Notes: a model not told the origin generated them from the sequence alone. Shown: positions 13,964-21,865, counted from the first letter of the stretch. The stretch: 24,243 nt of DNA from Intrasporangium_A sp051961875 (GCF_051961875.1 NZ_JBQCCV010000009.1:1-24243); one strand, 5' to 3'. Translations and numbers: made by a program.

Positions 13964-14933
13964 CCTGGCTCCCCGCGCCGTCGACGTCCCCGCCCTGGTC
14001 GACTCGGCCAGGGCGGGTACGCCGCGTGCCATCGCCCGGCTGATCTCCCTCGTCGAGGACGACCACCCCGCCCTCCGGGAGGTCATGGCGGCCCTCGTGG
14101 CGCACGCCGGTCGCGCCTGGGTCATCGGCCTGACGGGCGCCCCCGGCGTCGGCAAGTCGACCTCGACTGCGATGCTCATCCGGGCCTTCCGCGAGCGCGG
14201 TCAGCGGGTCGGCGTCCTCGCCGTCGACCCGTCGTCCCCCTTCTCCGGCGGGGCGCTGCTCGGCGACCGGATCCGAATGCAGGACCACTCCCACGACGCC
14301 GGCGTCTACATCCGCTCGCTCGCATCCCGCGGCCACCTCGGCGGGCTCTCGGCAGCGACGCCCCAGGCGATCCGCGTGCTCGACGCGGCGGGGTTCGACG
14401 TGGTCCTCGTCGAGACCGTCGGGGTCGGCCAGAGCGAGGTCGAGATCGCCGGGCTCGCAGACACCTCCGTCGTGCTGCTCGCGCCCGGCATGGGCGACGG
14501 CATCCAGGCCGCCAAGGCGGGGATCCTCGAGGTGGGCGACGTCTTCGTCGTCAACAAGGCCGACCACGACGGGGCGGAGGCGACGGTCCACGACCTGCGC
14601 CACATGATCTCTCTCGCCGACCGCACGACGCCGGGCACGTGGCGTCCGCCGGTCGTCAGGACCGTTGCCCTGCAAGGGACTGGAGGCGAGCAGGTCCTCG
14701 AGGCCCTCGACAAGCACCGGGCGCATCTCGACGAGACGGGTGAGCTGCGGCGCCGGCGCGAGCGGCGCGCGGCGGAGGAGATCGAGCAGCTCGCCTTGGA
14801 GCGCCTGCGCTCGCGCTTCGACATGGTCGAGGGGCGTGGCGGACTCGGGGCGCTCGCGGCCCGCCTCGTCGCCGGTGACATCGACCCGTATGCCGCCGTC
14901 GACGTCCTGCTCGAGGGCGCGGACTGCGAATGA
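13920..14933 (+). CDS. meaB: MeaB, G3E GTPase chaperone of the B12-dependent mutase
   Basis: MeaB gates loading of adenosylcobalamin into acyl-CoA mutases and protects them from inactivation. The 337-residue chain has Walker A GAPGVGKST (73-81), the switch stretch VDPSSPFSGGALLGDRIRM, ETVGVGQSEVEIAGLAD after Walker B, and the guanine-specificity motif NKAD, followed by the C-terminal dimerisation arm. The start is uncertain: GTG 13920, inside the thiolase gene (44-base overlap), is the last standard start before the conserved region; there is no good ribosome site, so translation is probably coupled to thiolase. CTG 13965 is an outside possibility. The mutase in this window is Ecm, so that is its likely partner. 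Confidence 0.92.
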   Translation: MTRSSSACRLPTRADLAPRAVDVPALVDSARAGTPRAIARLISLVEDDHPALREVMAALVAHAGRAWVIGLTGAPGVGKSTSTAMLIRAFRERGQRVGVLAVDPSSPFSGGALLGDRIRMQDHSHDAGVYIRSLASRGHLGGLSAATPQAIRVLDAAGFDVVLVETVGVGQSEVEIAGLADTSVVLLAPGMGDGIQAAKAGILEVGDVFVVNKADHDGAEATVHDLRHMISLADRTTPGTWRPPVVRTVALQGTGGEQVLEALDKHRAHLDETGELRRRRERRAAEEIEQLALERLRSRFDMVEGRGGLGALAARLVAGDIDPYAAVDVLLEGADCE

Positions 14934-14957
14934 TCGGGCAGCGGATGATCGGGCAGC
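14930..14957 (+). repeat. 13-bp direct repeat at the meaB stop
   Basis: ATGATCGGGCAGC occurs at 14930-14942 and 14945-14957 (period 15). The first copy contains the meaB stop codon. The pair forms most of a 13-codon frame (14930-14971, MIGQRMIGQPKTR) that overlaps the meaB stop as ATGA. Confidence 0.6.
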
Positions 14958-15002
14958 CGAAAACCCGTTGAGGCCGGGAGGCGCGAGTGTCACCGTCGTG
15001 GG

Positions 15003-16010
15003 ATGGACATCTGCCTCTTGGATCGTACGGACGACGCGCTCGTCGAGCAGTGCTGGGGCGTGTGGCAGCGGAGCACGGCGGCCTCCCGCGTGGCGCCGCA
15101 CCGGGAGACGCTCGAGGAGTTCGCGAAGCACCTGCGCTTCACCTTCCCCGGTGAGCACGACCTCGTGCCGGCCGCGCTCGAGTCCGGCCAGGTCCTCGGC
15201 CTGGCCCGGGTCTTCTTCCCCGAGCGGGACAACCGGACCCTCTGCTGGGCCGAGCTGCAGGTCGACCCCGCCCACCGCGGTCGCGGAGTCGGGACTGCCC
15301 TGCTCGACTGGATCGAGCAGGCCGCTCGGCGGGACGGCCGCTCGACGGTCCTCGCCGAGCTGTTCGCGCGGCCCGAGGAGCGGGAGACGCACCGGGACCG
15401 ACGGTTTGCCGAGCGGCACGGCTTCACGCTTGCCAACGTCGAGATCTCGCGGCAGCTCGACCTGCCGGTGCCGCCGGAGCGGCTCGAGGCCCTCGAGCAG
15501 TCGGCCCGGGCCGACCACGGGGACCGCTACGACATCCAAGTTCACCTCAACGGGGTGCCCGAGGAGCTGCGCCAGTCGCTCTGCGACTGCTCGAACCGCC
15601 TCGGGCTCGACGCACCGACCGGTGACGTCGACTTCGAGCCGGAGTCGATGACGCCGGCCGACTACGCCGAGTTCCTCGACCACGAGAGGAGCACCGGCGC
15701 CAACCGGCTGACCGCGCTGGCCGTCGAGCGGGGGACGGGCGTCGTCGCGGCCTACTCCGACATCGCGTTGCCGGGCGGGGACCCCGAGGTCGGCCACCAG
15801 TGGGGCACCCTCGTGCTCCCCGAGCACCGAGGGCACCGGCTCGGTCTGGCCGTCAAGGTCGCCAACATCCGGGAGCTGCAGCGAATCGACCCGCAGCGCA
15901 AGCGCATCGACACCTGCAACGCCGAGACGAACCCGTGGATGGTCGGGATCAACGTCGCCCTCGGGTTCGAGGTGGTCGAGGAGCTGCTCAGCCTGAAGAA
16001 GGACCTCTGA
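15003..16010 (+). CDS. Tandem GNAT-family N-acetyltransferase
   Basis: The 335-residue protein holds two GNAT domains. The first (about 1-155) has a good acetyl-CoA loop, LQVDPAHRGRGVGTALLDW (residues 85-103), and FAERHGFT at its end. The second (about 165-335) has VLPEHRGHRLGLAVK (about 272-286), followed by CNAETNPWMVGINVALGFE. Tandem GNATs occur in mycothiol synthase and many uncharacterised actinobacterial enzymes; I see no specific match to MshD. The substrate is unknown. ATG 15003 is the only sensible start; the purine-rich stretch near 14976 is too far upstream to be a good ribosome site. It lies 69 bases after meaB. Confidence 0.82.
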   Translation: MDICLLDRTDDALVEQCWGVWQRSTAASRVAPHRETLEEFAKHLRFTFPGEHDLVPAALESGQVLGLARVFFPERDNRTLCWAELQVDPAHRGRGVGTALLDWIEQAARRDGRSTVLAELFARPEERETHRDRRFAERHGFTLANVEISRQLDLPVPPERLEALEQSARADHGDRYDIQVHLNGVPEELRQSLCDCSNRLGLDAPTGDVDFEPESMTPADYAEFLDHERSTGANRLTALAVERGTGVVAAYSDIALPGGDPEVGHQWGTLVLPEHRGHRLGLAVKVANIRELQRIDPQRKRIDTCNAETNPWMVGINVALGFEVVEELLSLKKDL

Positions 16011-16022
16011 CCCACAGCGCCG

Positions 16023-16097
16023 TCGACAGTGCAGCTCTCCCGATCGAGAGGGCAGAAGTCCCCGTCGACACTGCAGGTCTCCGCATCGACAGTGCAG
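16023..16097. repeat. Four 12-bp repeats every 21 bp
   Basis: TCGACAGTGCAG (16023), TCGAGAGGGCAG (16044), TCGACACTGCAG (16065) and TCGACAGTGCAG (16086) start exactly 21 bases apart, so all lie on one face of the helix. Spacers are nine bases and partly similar (CTCTCC, GTCTCC). The block begins 13 bases after the GNAT stop and ends 18 bases before the -10 of the next gene. Nine-base spacers rule out CRISPR. Confidence 0.88.
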
Positions 16098-16115
16098 ACC
16101 GAGTCGCCTGCCTCG

Positions 16116-16121
16116 TAGGGT
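16116..16121 (+). promoter_or_regulatory. -10 box of the gene at 16129 (leaderless)
   Basis: TAGGGT ends seven bases before the ATG at 16129. The 21-bp repeat block covers and extends past the -35 region just upstream, so it could act as an operator array. Confidence 0.55.
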
Positions 16122-16128
16122 TGGCAGC

Positions 16129-16443
16129 ATGCTGATCGCCTTCTCCGTCGCCCCGTCCGTCGCCGCCGATGACACCGGCTCGGTCAGTGACGCGGTGGCC
16201 ACGGCCATCGCGGTCGTCCGCGAGTCGGGGCTGCCGAACCGCACCGACGCGATGTTCACGACGATCGAGGGCGAGTGGGACGAGTGCATGGCGGTTGTCA
16301 AGCGCTGCTGCGACGTGCTTGCGGAGTCCTCCCCGCGCGTCTCGCTGGTCCTCAAGGCCGACATCCGCCCCGGCCACAGCGGTGAGCTCGACGGCAAGGT
16401 GGAGCGGCTCGAGGCGGCCCTCGGGCGGCACCGTAGTGAGTGA
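16129..16443 (+). CDS. Thiamine-binding (MTH1187/YkoF-like, DUF77) protein
   Basis: This 104-residue protein matches the UPF0045/MTH1187 family: LIAFSVAPSV at the N-terminus, SVSDAVATAIAVVRESGLP, then FTTIEGEWDECMAVVKRCCDVL, and a final beta strand VSLVLKADIRPG. Family members are small ferredoxin-like-fold proteins, some of which bind thiamine or its precursors. The physiological role is not settled. ATG 16129 has a leaderless -10. It overlaps the next GNAT by eight bases, so the two are one operon, transcribed from the promoter next to the 21-bp repeats. Confidence 0.85.
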   Translation: MLIAFSVAPSVAADDTGSVSDAVATAIAVVRESGLPNRTDAMFTTIEGEWDECMAVVKRCCDVLAESSPRVSLVLKADIRPGHSGELDGKVERLEAALGRHRSE

Positions 16444-16936
16444 GCCGGACTGGCACATCGCGCAGCTCACGGTCGAGGATGCCGACGAGCTCGGCGAGGT
16501 CCATGTCCGGGTCTGGCAGGAGACCTACGTCGGGATGATGCCCGCCGACTTCCTCGCGCGCCTCGACCCCCGCTCGCGTGCGGAGATGTGGCGCACCATC
16601 GCGGCGTCCCCCCGCCCGGATGGGCAGACGCTCGTCGCGCGGGGCCCGGACGGCAGGATCGTCGGGTTCATCAGCGTGGGGCCGAGCCGGGACGAGGACG
16701 CACCGACCCGCGACGAGCTCTACGTCATCAACCTGCTCGCGCAGGCCCAGGGCACCGGCCTCGGCCAGCAGCTGCTCGACCGCGGTCTCGGCGACCGCGA
16801 CGCGACCCTCTGGGTGGCGGAGGACAACGGACGCGCCCGGCGGTTCTATGTGCGCAACGGCTTCGCCCCGGAGGGCGCCCGCAAGCACCACCCCGGCTCC
16901 GACGCTCCAGAGATCCGGATGATCCGGCGCCGCTGA
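16436..16936 (+). CDS. GNAT-family N-acetyltransferase
   Basis: This 166-residue protein has the GNAT order: VRVWQETYVGMMPADFLARL near the N-terminus, the strand RIVGFISVG, a conserved ELYVINLLAQAQGTGLGQQLLD (acetyl-CoA loop near residues 102-110) and the C-terminal NGRARRFYVRNGFAPEG typical of RimI-like members. The substrate is unknown. GTG 16436 overlaps the preceding gene by eight bases, so translation is coupled. The gap of 122 bases to the ABC permease holds no convincing promoter. Confidence 0.87.
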   Translation: MSEPDWHIAQLTVEDADELGEVHVRVWQETYVGMMPADFLARLDPRSRAEMWRTIAASPRPDGQTLVARGPDGRIVGFISVGPSRDEDAPTRDELYVINLLAQAQGTGLGQQLLDRGLGDRDATLWVAEDNGRARRFYVRNGFAPEGARKHHPGSDAPEIRMIRRR

Positions 16937-17058
16937 GAGCCGGCGTCACGACTTCGCAACGATGCGGCGCGTGCGTTCCCCGAGGGCCAGCTGCTGCTCT
17001 TGACTGTCGCAGTCGGTCCGCCCGCCCGGGGGACCGGGAGAAGAGAGGAGCGGTGCCC

Positions 17059-20000
17059 GTGTGGGCGGCGATCGCGCACCGCAGGACCCAGGCGGTCGTC
17101 CTCGTCCTCCTCTCGTCGCTCGTGGCCGCCAGCGCGGTCTTCGGTCCGCTCTACGCGCGCTACCTCGAGCACGGGCTGCTCCGCGACGCGCTCGCCCACG
17201 CGAGTGTCACCGAGACGGGCATCACCGTCGAACAGGTCCTGACCCGCAGCGCTGTCGTGGACCTGGACGCGATGGCGAAGGCCCTGCCACCGGCCGTCGC
17301 GCCCTACTACGCAGCCCCGACCGAGGTCATGTCGGGACGTGCCGTCGTCGTCTCCTCTGCCAAGCAGGGTGCCGAGTCGATCACGACGACGGTCCTGGCC
17401 CCGGCTGAGCCGTGCCGGGGCATCGCCCTCGTCAGCGGGACCTGCCCGGCCTCCGCCGACGAAGTGCTGGTCTCCGCTCCGGAAGCGGCCTATCAGGGCT
17501 GGTCGGTGGGGGACCGGATCTCGATGGCCCCCGTCACGGCGACGGGACTCGACGAACGCCCGGCGGGGATGCGCATCGTCGGCACCTACACGCAACGCCT
17601 CGACGACAGCTACTGGTTCGGCCAGCGACTCACCGGCCGCACCGGCAAGCGGGTCATCAAGGGCCTCGGCTCCGATCCCCTGATGGACTCGCCCATCACG
17701 CTTCCGGCCTTCTTCGGCGCGCAGCCCGAACGCCTCTCGGTGACGCACACGTACGCGCTGCGTCCGGACCGTCTCGGGGTCGCCGAGCTGCCGGGCGTCG
17801 TCGATGCGCTCGAGTCGGCCAAGGCGCGGCCCACCGGAGCCCAGGTCTACAGCGCCCTCGACGAGATCGGCGCCGCCGTCGTGACGGGCCAGCGGCAGGC
17901 CGCTCTCCTCGTGCCGCTCCTGCTCGGCCAGCTGGCGCTGCTGGCGGTCGTCGTCCTCGGCCTCGCGGCGGCCGCCGCCGTCGAGCAGCGCCGCCCCGAG
18001 ATCGCGATCGCCCGCCTTCGTGGCCGTGGGCGGCGTGGGGCCACGGCACTCCTCCTGCGCGAGCTCGGCACCCTCGTCGCCCTGGGCGTCCCGATCGGCT
18101 TCGGCGCCGCCCTGCTCGCGGGCGAGGTCGCCCGCCGCCTCTGGCTGCCGGCGGGGGTGCCGTTCGACGTCCCGCTGGAGGCCCTGATCGGCGCGGTCGC
18201 TGCGTTGGTCGCCGGCCTGGGCGCCCTGGTGGTCGCGACGCGGCCGCGAGTGCGCGAGCCGTTGCCGTCGCTGCTCCGGCGCGTACCTCCCCGGCCCGGT
18301 CGCGTGGCCGTCGGCCTCGTCGATGCCATCGTCCTGACGACCGCGGCCGCCGGTGTCGTGACCATCGTCACCGGCAACGCGTCCGGTCCGCTGGCCATGG
18401 CCACGCCCGCTCTGCTCTCCCTCGCGGTCGGGCTCCTGCTCGCGATGCTCGTCGTGCCCCTGTCCGGGGCCATCGGGCGCTCGGCCCTGCGACGCGGGAG
18501 GGCCACGACCGGCCTGGCGGCGCTCAACATCGCTCGGCGCCCGGCGGTGCGCCGGGTCGTGGCCATCGTCACGATCGCGTCGGCCCTCGTCGTGTTCGCC
18601 ACGGACGCGTACCTCATCGGCGACCGCAACCGGCAGTCCCGGGCAGCGGTCGAGGCCGGGGCGGAGTCGGTGCTCCGGACGGACTCCAAGGACCCGCACG
18701 TAGTGCGCGCCGTGCTCCAGGAGCTCGACCCGAAGGGCACCCTCGCCACGCCGGTGGCCCACCTGCAGCGGGTCAGTTCCGAGGCGATCCGCACCATGGC
18801 CGTCGTGCCCGACCAGATCTCGCGCATCGCGCTTCCCCTCCCGGGCGAGCGGATCGACTGGTCCGCGATCCGGGCGGAGCCGCCACCTCCGCTGCGGGTC
18901 GAGGGGCGGCGGGTGACGGTCCGGCTCGACGAGGTGCGGATCACCGCGGTGCAGCCGGTGGGCACCGAGCCGGCGTTGTCGTCGTCCCCGACGATCCCGC
19001 TCCGACTCGAGCTGCAGCAACCCGACGGTCGGACCGCCAGCCAGCCGATAGGCGGCCTGCCGATCTCCGGGTCGTCCTCAGTGACACTCAGCTCGAACGT
19101 GTTCTGCGGAACCGCCTGCCGGCTCGCGGGCATCACGGTCGACCGTGACATGCCGGAGACGAGGGCCATCGCCGGCAGCTTCCGCGTCCGGTCCATCTCC
19201 CTCGACGGAGGTGCCCCGATCGACCTGGCCCGAGCCGTATGGGCAGGTTCCGGCAGTCCCGTGCCGACAGCAAAGGTGATGCCCGGCGACCCCGGGTTCA
19301 TCAAGGCGAGCGCCGATCCGTCCTCGAGCGCCGCCGTCCGGGTCGACTTCGCGTCGACGGGGGGCGTGCTGACCGCGGCGACGTCCGACCCGAGACTGCC
19401 CGCGATCGTCGTGCCGCACGAGAACGGCCAGCGCGCCGAGTCGCCGGTCACCTCGGTGGCTGGCTTCGTCGGCACGGACGTGCCGGTCGCCGAGGTCGCC
19501 CGCACGAGGGTCGCGCCCGGGGGCGCCGCGAACGTCGCCCTCGTCGACTACGACGCGCTGGCCGCCACTGCAGTCGGGATGTACGCCCCCGGCTCGATCG
19601 AGGTCTGGGTCTCCGACCCTGCCGCGGCGGCCCGCGTTTCGGCGGCCCTGCAGGCTGCCGGGATCTCGGTCACCTCGACCGTGGAGCGCGACGAGACGTT
19701 GCGCCGCTTCGACAGCTCCGCGTCCGCCTGGGCCCTGCGTCTCGCGCTCGTGGTGGGCGGCATGGCCATGCTGCTCGGCGTCATCGTCCTCGTGCTCCTC
19801 GCGGCGACCTCGTGGCGGCTGCGATCCCGAGACCTCGCGGCCCTGCGTCTCGCCGGAGTGCCGCCCTCGCGGCTGCGGGCGAGCGTTGTCGGAGAGCAGG
19901 TGGTCGTCGTGCTCGTCGCCGGACTGCTCGGGGCCGCGTGCGGGGCGATCGGGTCGCGGCTCGCGATCGGGCTCGTCCCGCTGTTCACCACCCCGTCCGA

Positions 20001-20148
20001 GACCCTCCGGCCGGACCTGCGTCCGGCGCTCTGGGCCGACTCGGCCGTCACTGTGCTGTCGCTCGTCCTGCTCGCCGGCGTCGCCACGCTCATCGGTCGC
20101 TGGCTCGCTCGCCGGTCCACCATCGACAGGGTCAGGGAGGCCGCATGA
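17059..20148 (+). CDS. Large FtsX-like ABC transporter permease
   Basis: The 1029-residue membrane protein has about ten helices: one at 11-30, then a roughly 240-residue outer domain, six helices at about 279-305, 337-357, 373-394, 423-440, 448-472 and 498-520, a second outer domain of about 370 residues, and three at 891-918, 944-970 and 995-1017. This is a double FtsX/MacB-like layout: such permeases act mechanically on periplasmic or envelope partners rather than forming a channel. GTG 17059 sits eight bases after AGGAG (17046-17050); GTG 17053 is too close to it. Its stop overlaps the next start as ATGA. The substrate is unknown; lipoprotein, lipid or antimicrobial peptide export are all possible. 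Confidence 0.87.
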   Translation: MWAAIAHRRTQAVVLVLLSSLVAASAVFGPLYARYLEHGLLRDALAHASVTETGITVEQVLTRSAVVDLDAMAKALPPAVAPYYAAPTEVMSGRAVVVSSAKQGAESITTTVLAPAEPCRGIALVSGTCPASADEVLVSAPEAAYQGWSVGDRISMAPVTATGLDERPAGMRIVGTYTQRLDDSYWFGQRLTGRTGKRVIKGLGSDPLMDSPITLPAFFGAQPERLSVTHTYALRPDRLGVAELPGVVDALESAKARPTGAQVYSALDEIGAAVVTGQRQAALLVPLLLGQLALLAVVVLGLAAAAAVEQRRPEIAIARLRGRGRRGATALLLRELGTLVALGVPIGFGAALLAGEVARRLWLPAGVPFDVPLEALIGAVAALVAGLGALVVATRPRVREPLPSLLRRVPPRPGRVAVGLVDAIVLTTAAAGVVTIVTGNASGPLAMATPALLSLAVGLLLAMLVVPLSGAIGRSALRRGRATTGLAALNIARRPAVRRVVAIVTIASALVVFATDAYLIGDRNRQSRAAVEAGAESVLRTDSKDPHVVRAVLQELDPKGTLATPVAHLQRVSSEAIRTMAVVPDQISRIALPLPGERIDWSAIRAEPPPPLRVEGRRVTVRLDEVRITAVQPVGTEPALSSSPTIPLRLELQQPDGRTASQPIGGLPISGSSSVTLSSNVFCGTACRLAGITVDRDMPETRAIAGSFRVRSISLDGGAPIDLARAVWAGSGSPVPTAKVMPGDPGFIKASADPSSSAAVRVDFASTGGVLTAATSDPRLPAIVVPHENGQRAESPVTSVAGFVGTDVPVAEVARTRVAPGGAANVALVDYDALAATAVGMYAPGSIEVWVSDPAAAARVSAALQAAGISVTSTVERDETLRRFDSSASAWALRLALVVGGMAMLLGVIVLVLLAATSWRLRSRDLAALRLAGVPPSRLRASVVGEQVVVVLVAGLLGAACGAIGSRLAIGLVPLFTTPSETLRPDLRPALWADSAVTVLSLVLLAGVATLIGRWLARRSTIDRVREAA

Positions 20149-21062
20149 CCGGGATCGAGGTCAGCACGCACGGCCTCGTCGTCATCTACCGCTCCGAGGG
20201 GCACGACGTCGCGGCGCTCTCCGGGGTCGACCTGCATGTCGGCGCCGGCGAGGTGGTCGGCCTCCTCGGACCCAGCGGCGCGGGGAAGTCGACCCTCCTG
20301 TCCGTTCTCGGTGGCCTCGTCGAGCCCAGTGCCGGCCGGGTCCACATCGGACGTCACGAGGTGCGCCGGATGACGGCTGCGGACTTCGACGACTTCCGGG
20401 CGGCCGATGTGGGCCTCGTCCTCCAGGGCGCGAGCCGAAACCTGCTGCCCTACCTCAGCCCCCGCCGCAACGTCGCCTTCGCCCAGCGGGCCGCCCGCGG
20501 CCGGGGCCACACGGTGCCCGACGTCGAGGAGGTCCTGGCCCTGCTCGGGATCGCGCACCTCGCCGACGAGCCCCTCCCGAGCCTCACCCCCGGCGAGCTG
20601 CAGCTGACCGCGATCGCCGTCGCGATCGCGTGCTTCCCGGGCCTGCTCCTCGGCGACGAGCCGACGAGCCAGCTCGACCACGCCGCCCGCGACCGAGTCA
20701 TCGCGGCGCTGCGGGAGGTGAACCGGCGAACCGGCATGACGATCATCGTCGTCACCCACGACCCCGCCGTGGCGGCCGAGCTCCCGCGCACTGTGACGAT
20801 CCGCGACGGTCGGGTCGGGGCGGAGGGGCGCGAGGGGGAGGAGTTCGCCGTGGTCTCGGCGGACGGCTCGCTGCCCCTGCCGCCGCCTGCGCTCGCCGCT
20901 CTGCCGCCCGGCACCCTCGTGCGCGTGCACGAGGACGGCGGCCGGTGGCTTCTGCTGCCCGAGATCGCCGACGCGGACGGCACAGTCACGACGAGGGACG
21001 GTATGCCGCTCACCTCGCACCTGCTCACCGGCTCCCTCCCCGGGACGCAGGAGGACCGATGA
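20145..21062 (+). CDS. ABC transporter ATPase with degenerate signature and C-terminal extension
   Basis: This 305-residue ATPase has Walker A GPSGAGKST (42-50), Q-loop Gln94, Walker B LLLGDEP (Asp171, Glu172) and H-loop His205. The signature motif is LTPGE (147-151) in place of LSGGQ, so one of the two composite ATP sites should be weak or non-hydrolysing. After about residue 225, an extension of about 80 residues (start GAEGREGEEF, then PLPPPALAALPPG and WLLLPEI) has no match I recognise. The ATG overlaps the permease stop (ATGA) and its own stop overlaps the next ATG in the same way, so it is tightly coupled with both. Confidence 0.9.
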   Translation: MTGIEVSTHGLVVIYRSEGHDVAALSGVDLHVGAGEVVGLLGPSGAGKSTLLSVLGGLVEPSAGRVHIGRHEVRRMTAADFDDFRAADVGLVLQGASRNLLPYLSPRRNVAFAQRAARGRGHTVPDVEEVLALLGIAHLADEPLPSLTPGELQLTAIAVAIACFPGLLLGDEPTSQLDHAARDRVIAALREVNRRTGMTIIVVTHDPAVAAELPRTVTIRDGRVGAEGREGEEFAVVSADGSLPLPPPALAALPPGTLVRVHEDGGRWLLLPEIADADGTVTTRDGMPLTSHLLTGSLPGTQEDR

Positions 21063-21817
21063 ACGGGCACATGACCGCTCCCGCAGGCCGGGAGGAGGAA
21101 TCGGTGCAGAGCATCGTCGTGCGGGGCCTCACCGTGCGGTTCGGCGACGTCCTTGCGCTCGACGGGGTCAGCTGTGCCGCGGCCCCGGGTCGGATCCTCG
21201 CCGTGACCGGTCCCTCCGGGGCGGGCAAGTCGACCCTGCTCTGGGCGATGGCCGGCGTGCTCGACGGTGTGGCGTCGGGGCGGGAAGCTGCCCCGCGACG
21301 GGAACGAGCCACTCGACGGGTGGGGGCCCCGGTACAGGGGAGTGTCACCGTCTCCGTCGCGGATGACGTGGCGCCCGTGCTGATCCCGCAGGGGAACGGA
21401 CTCGCCTCCGTCCTCACCGCCGAGGAGAACTGCCTCGTCCCCCTCATCGCGCGCGGCGTGCCGGCGCGCGAGGCCCGCGCCCGAGTGGCACGGGCGCTCG
21501 CCGACGTGGGTCTGGAGGAGTCAGCGGGGCACCTCATCGAGGAGCTGTCCGGCGGCCAGCAGCAGCGCGTCGCCGTCGCGCGGGCGCTCGCCACCGACCC
21601 GGTCGTCCTGCTGGCCGACGAGCCGACCTCTGAGCTCGACCACACGAACCGGGAACGCGTCCTCGCGCTGCTGCGCGCAGTCGCCGATCGTGGCGGGACG
21701 GTCGTCATGGCGACTCACGACCCGGAGGCCGCCCTCGCGGCCGACGGCGAGCTCCACCTCGAAGCGGGCCGTGTCGCGGCCCCCGAGGCGCCGGCCCCCG
21801 GGCGCCCCGGCACCTGA
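21059..21817 (+). CDS. ABC transporter ATPase with canonical signature
   Basis: The 252-residue ATPase has Walker A GPSGAGKST (51-59), Q-loop Gln111, a perfect signature LSGGQ (163-167), Walker B VVLLADEP (Asp187, Glu188) and His220. Between Walker A and the Q-loop there is a basic insert (about 71-92, REAAPRRERATRRVG) in place of the usual D-loop-side strand region, and the next part is diverged. ATG 21059 is supported by GGAGG five bases upstream and the ATGA overlap. It is probably the second half of a heterodimer with the ATPase at 20145, driving the permease at 17059. Confidence 0.9.
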   Translation: MNGHMTAPAGREEESVQSIVVRGLTVRFGDVLALDGVSCAAAPGRILAVTGPSGAGKSTLLWAMAGVLDGVASGREAAPRRERATRRVGAPVQGSVTVSVADDVAPVLIPQGNGLASVLTAEENCLVPLIARGVPAREARARVARALADVGLEESAGHLIEELSGGQQQRVAVARALATDPVVLLADEPTSELDHTNRERVLALLRAVADRGGTVVMATHDPEAALAADGELHLEAGRVAAPEAPAPGRPGT

Positions 21818-21834
21818 AACCCGGTGGCCCGGAT

Positions 21835-21865
21835 TTGGCTCACAGCCGGGCGCCCTGCGTATGGT
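21835..21865 (+). promoter_or_regulatory. Promoter of the lipoprotein gene
   Basis: TTGGCT (21835-21840), a 19-base spacer and TATGGT (21860-21865) form a plausible vegetative promoter, giving a leader of about 50 bases before the ATG at 21925. It shows that the lipoprotein need not be part of the ABC operon. Confidence 0.45.

Noticed and set aside
13929..16397. Long minus-strand open frame opposite meaB and the tandem GNAT
   Set aside because: Both plus-strand genes have clear motifs; the antisense translation is low-complexity and shows none.
16846..19020. Long minus-strand open frame opposite the ABC permease
   Set aside because: Hydrophilic shadow of a membrane protein gene, rich in Arg, Asp and Gly, with no recognisable domain.
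21200..21215. GACCGGTC in the second ABC ATPase as another operator
   Set aside because: It lies in the Walker A coding sequence and one or more chance copies are expected in the window.
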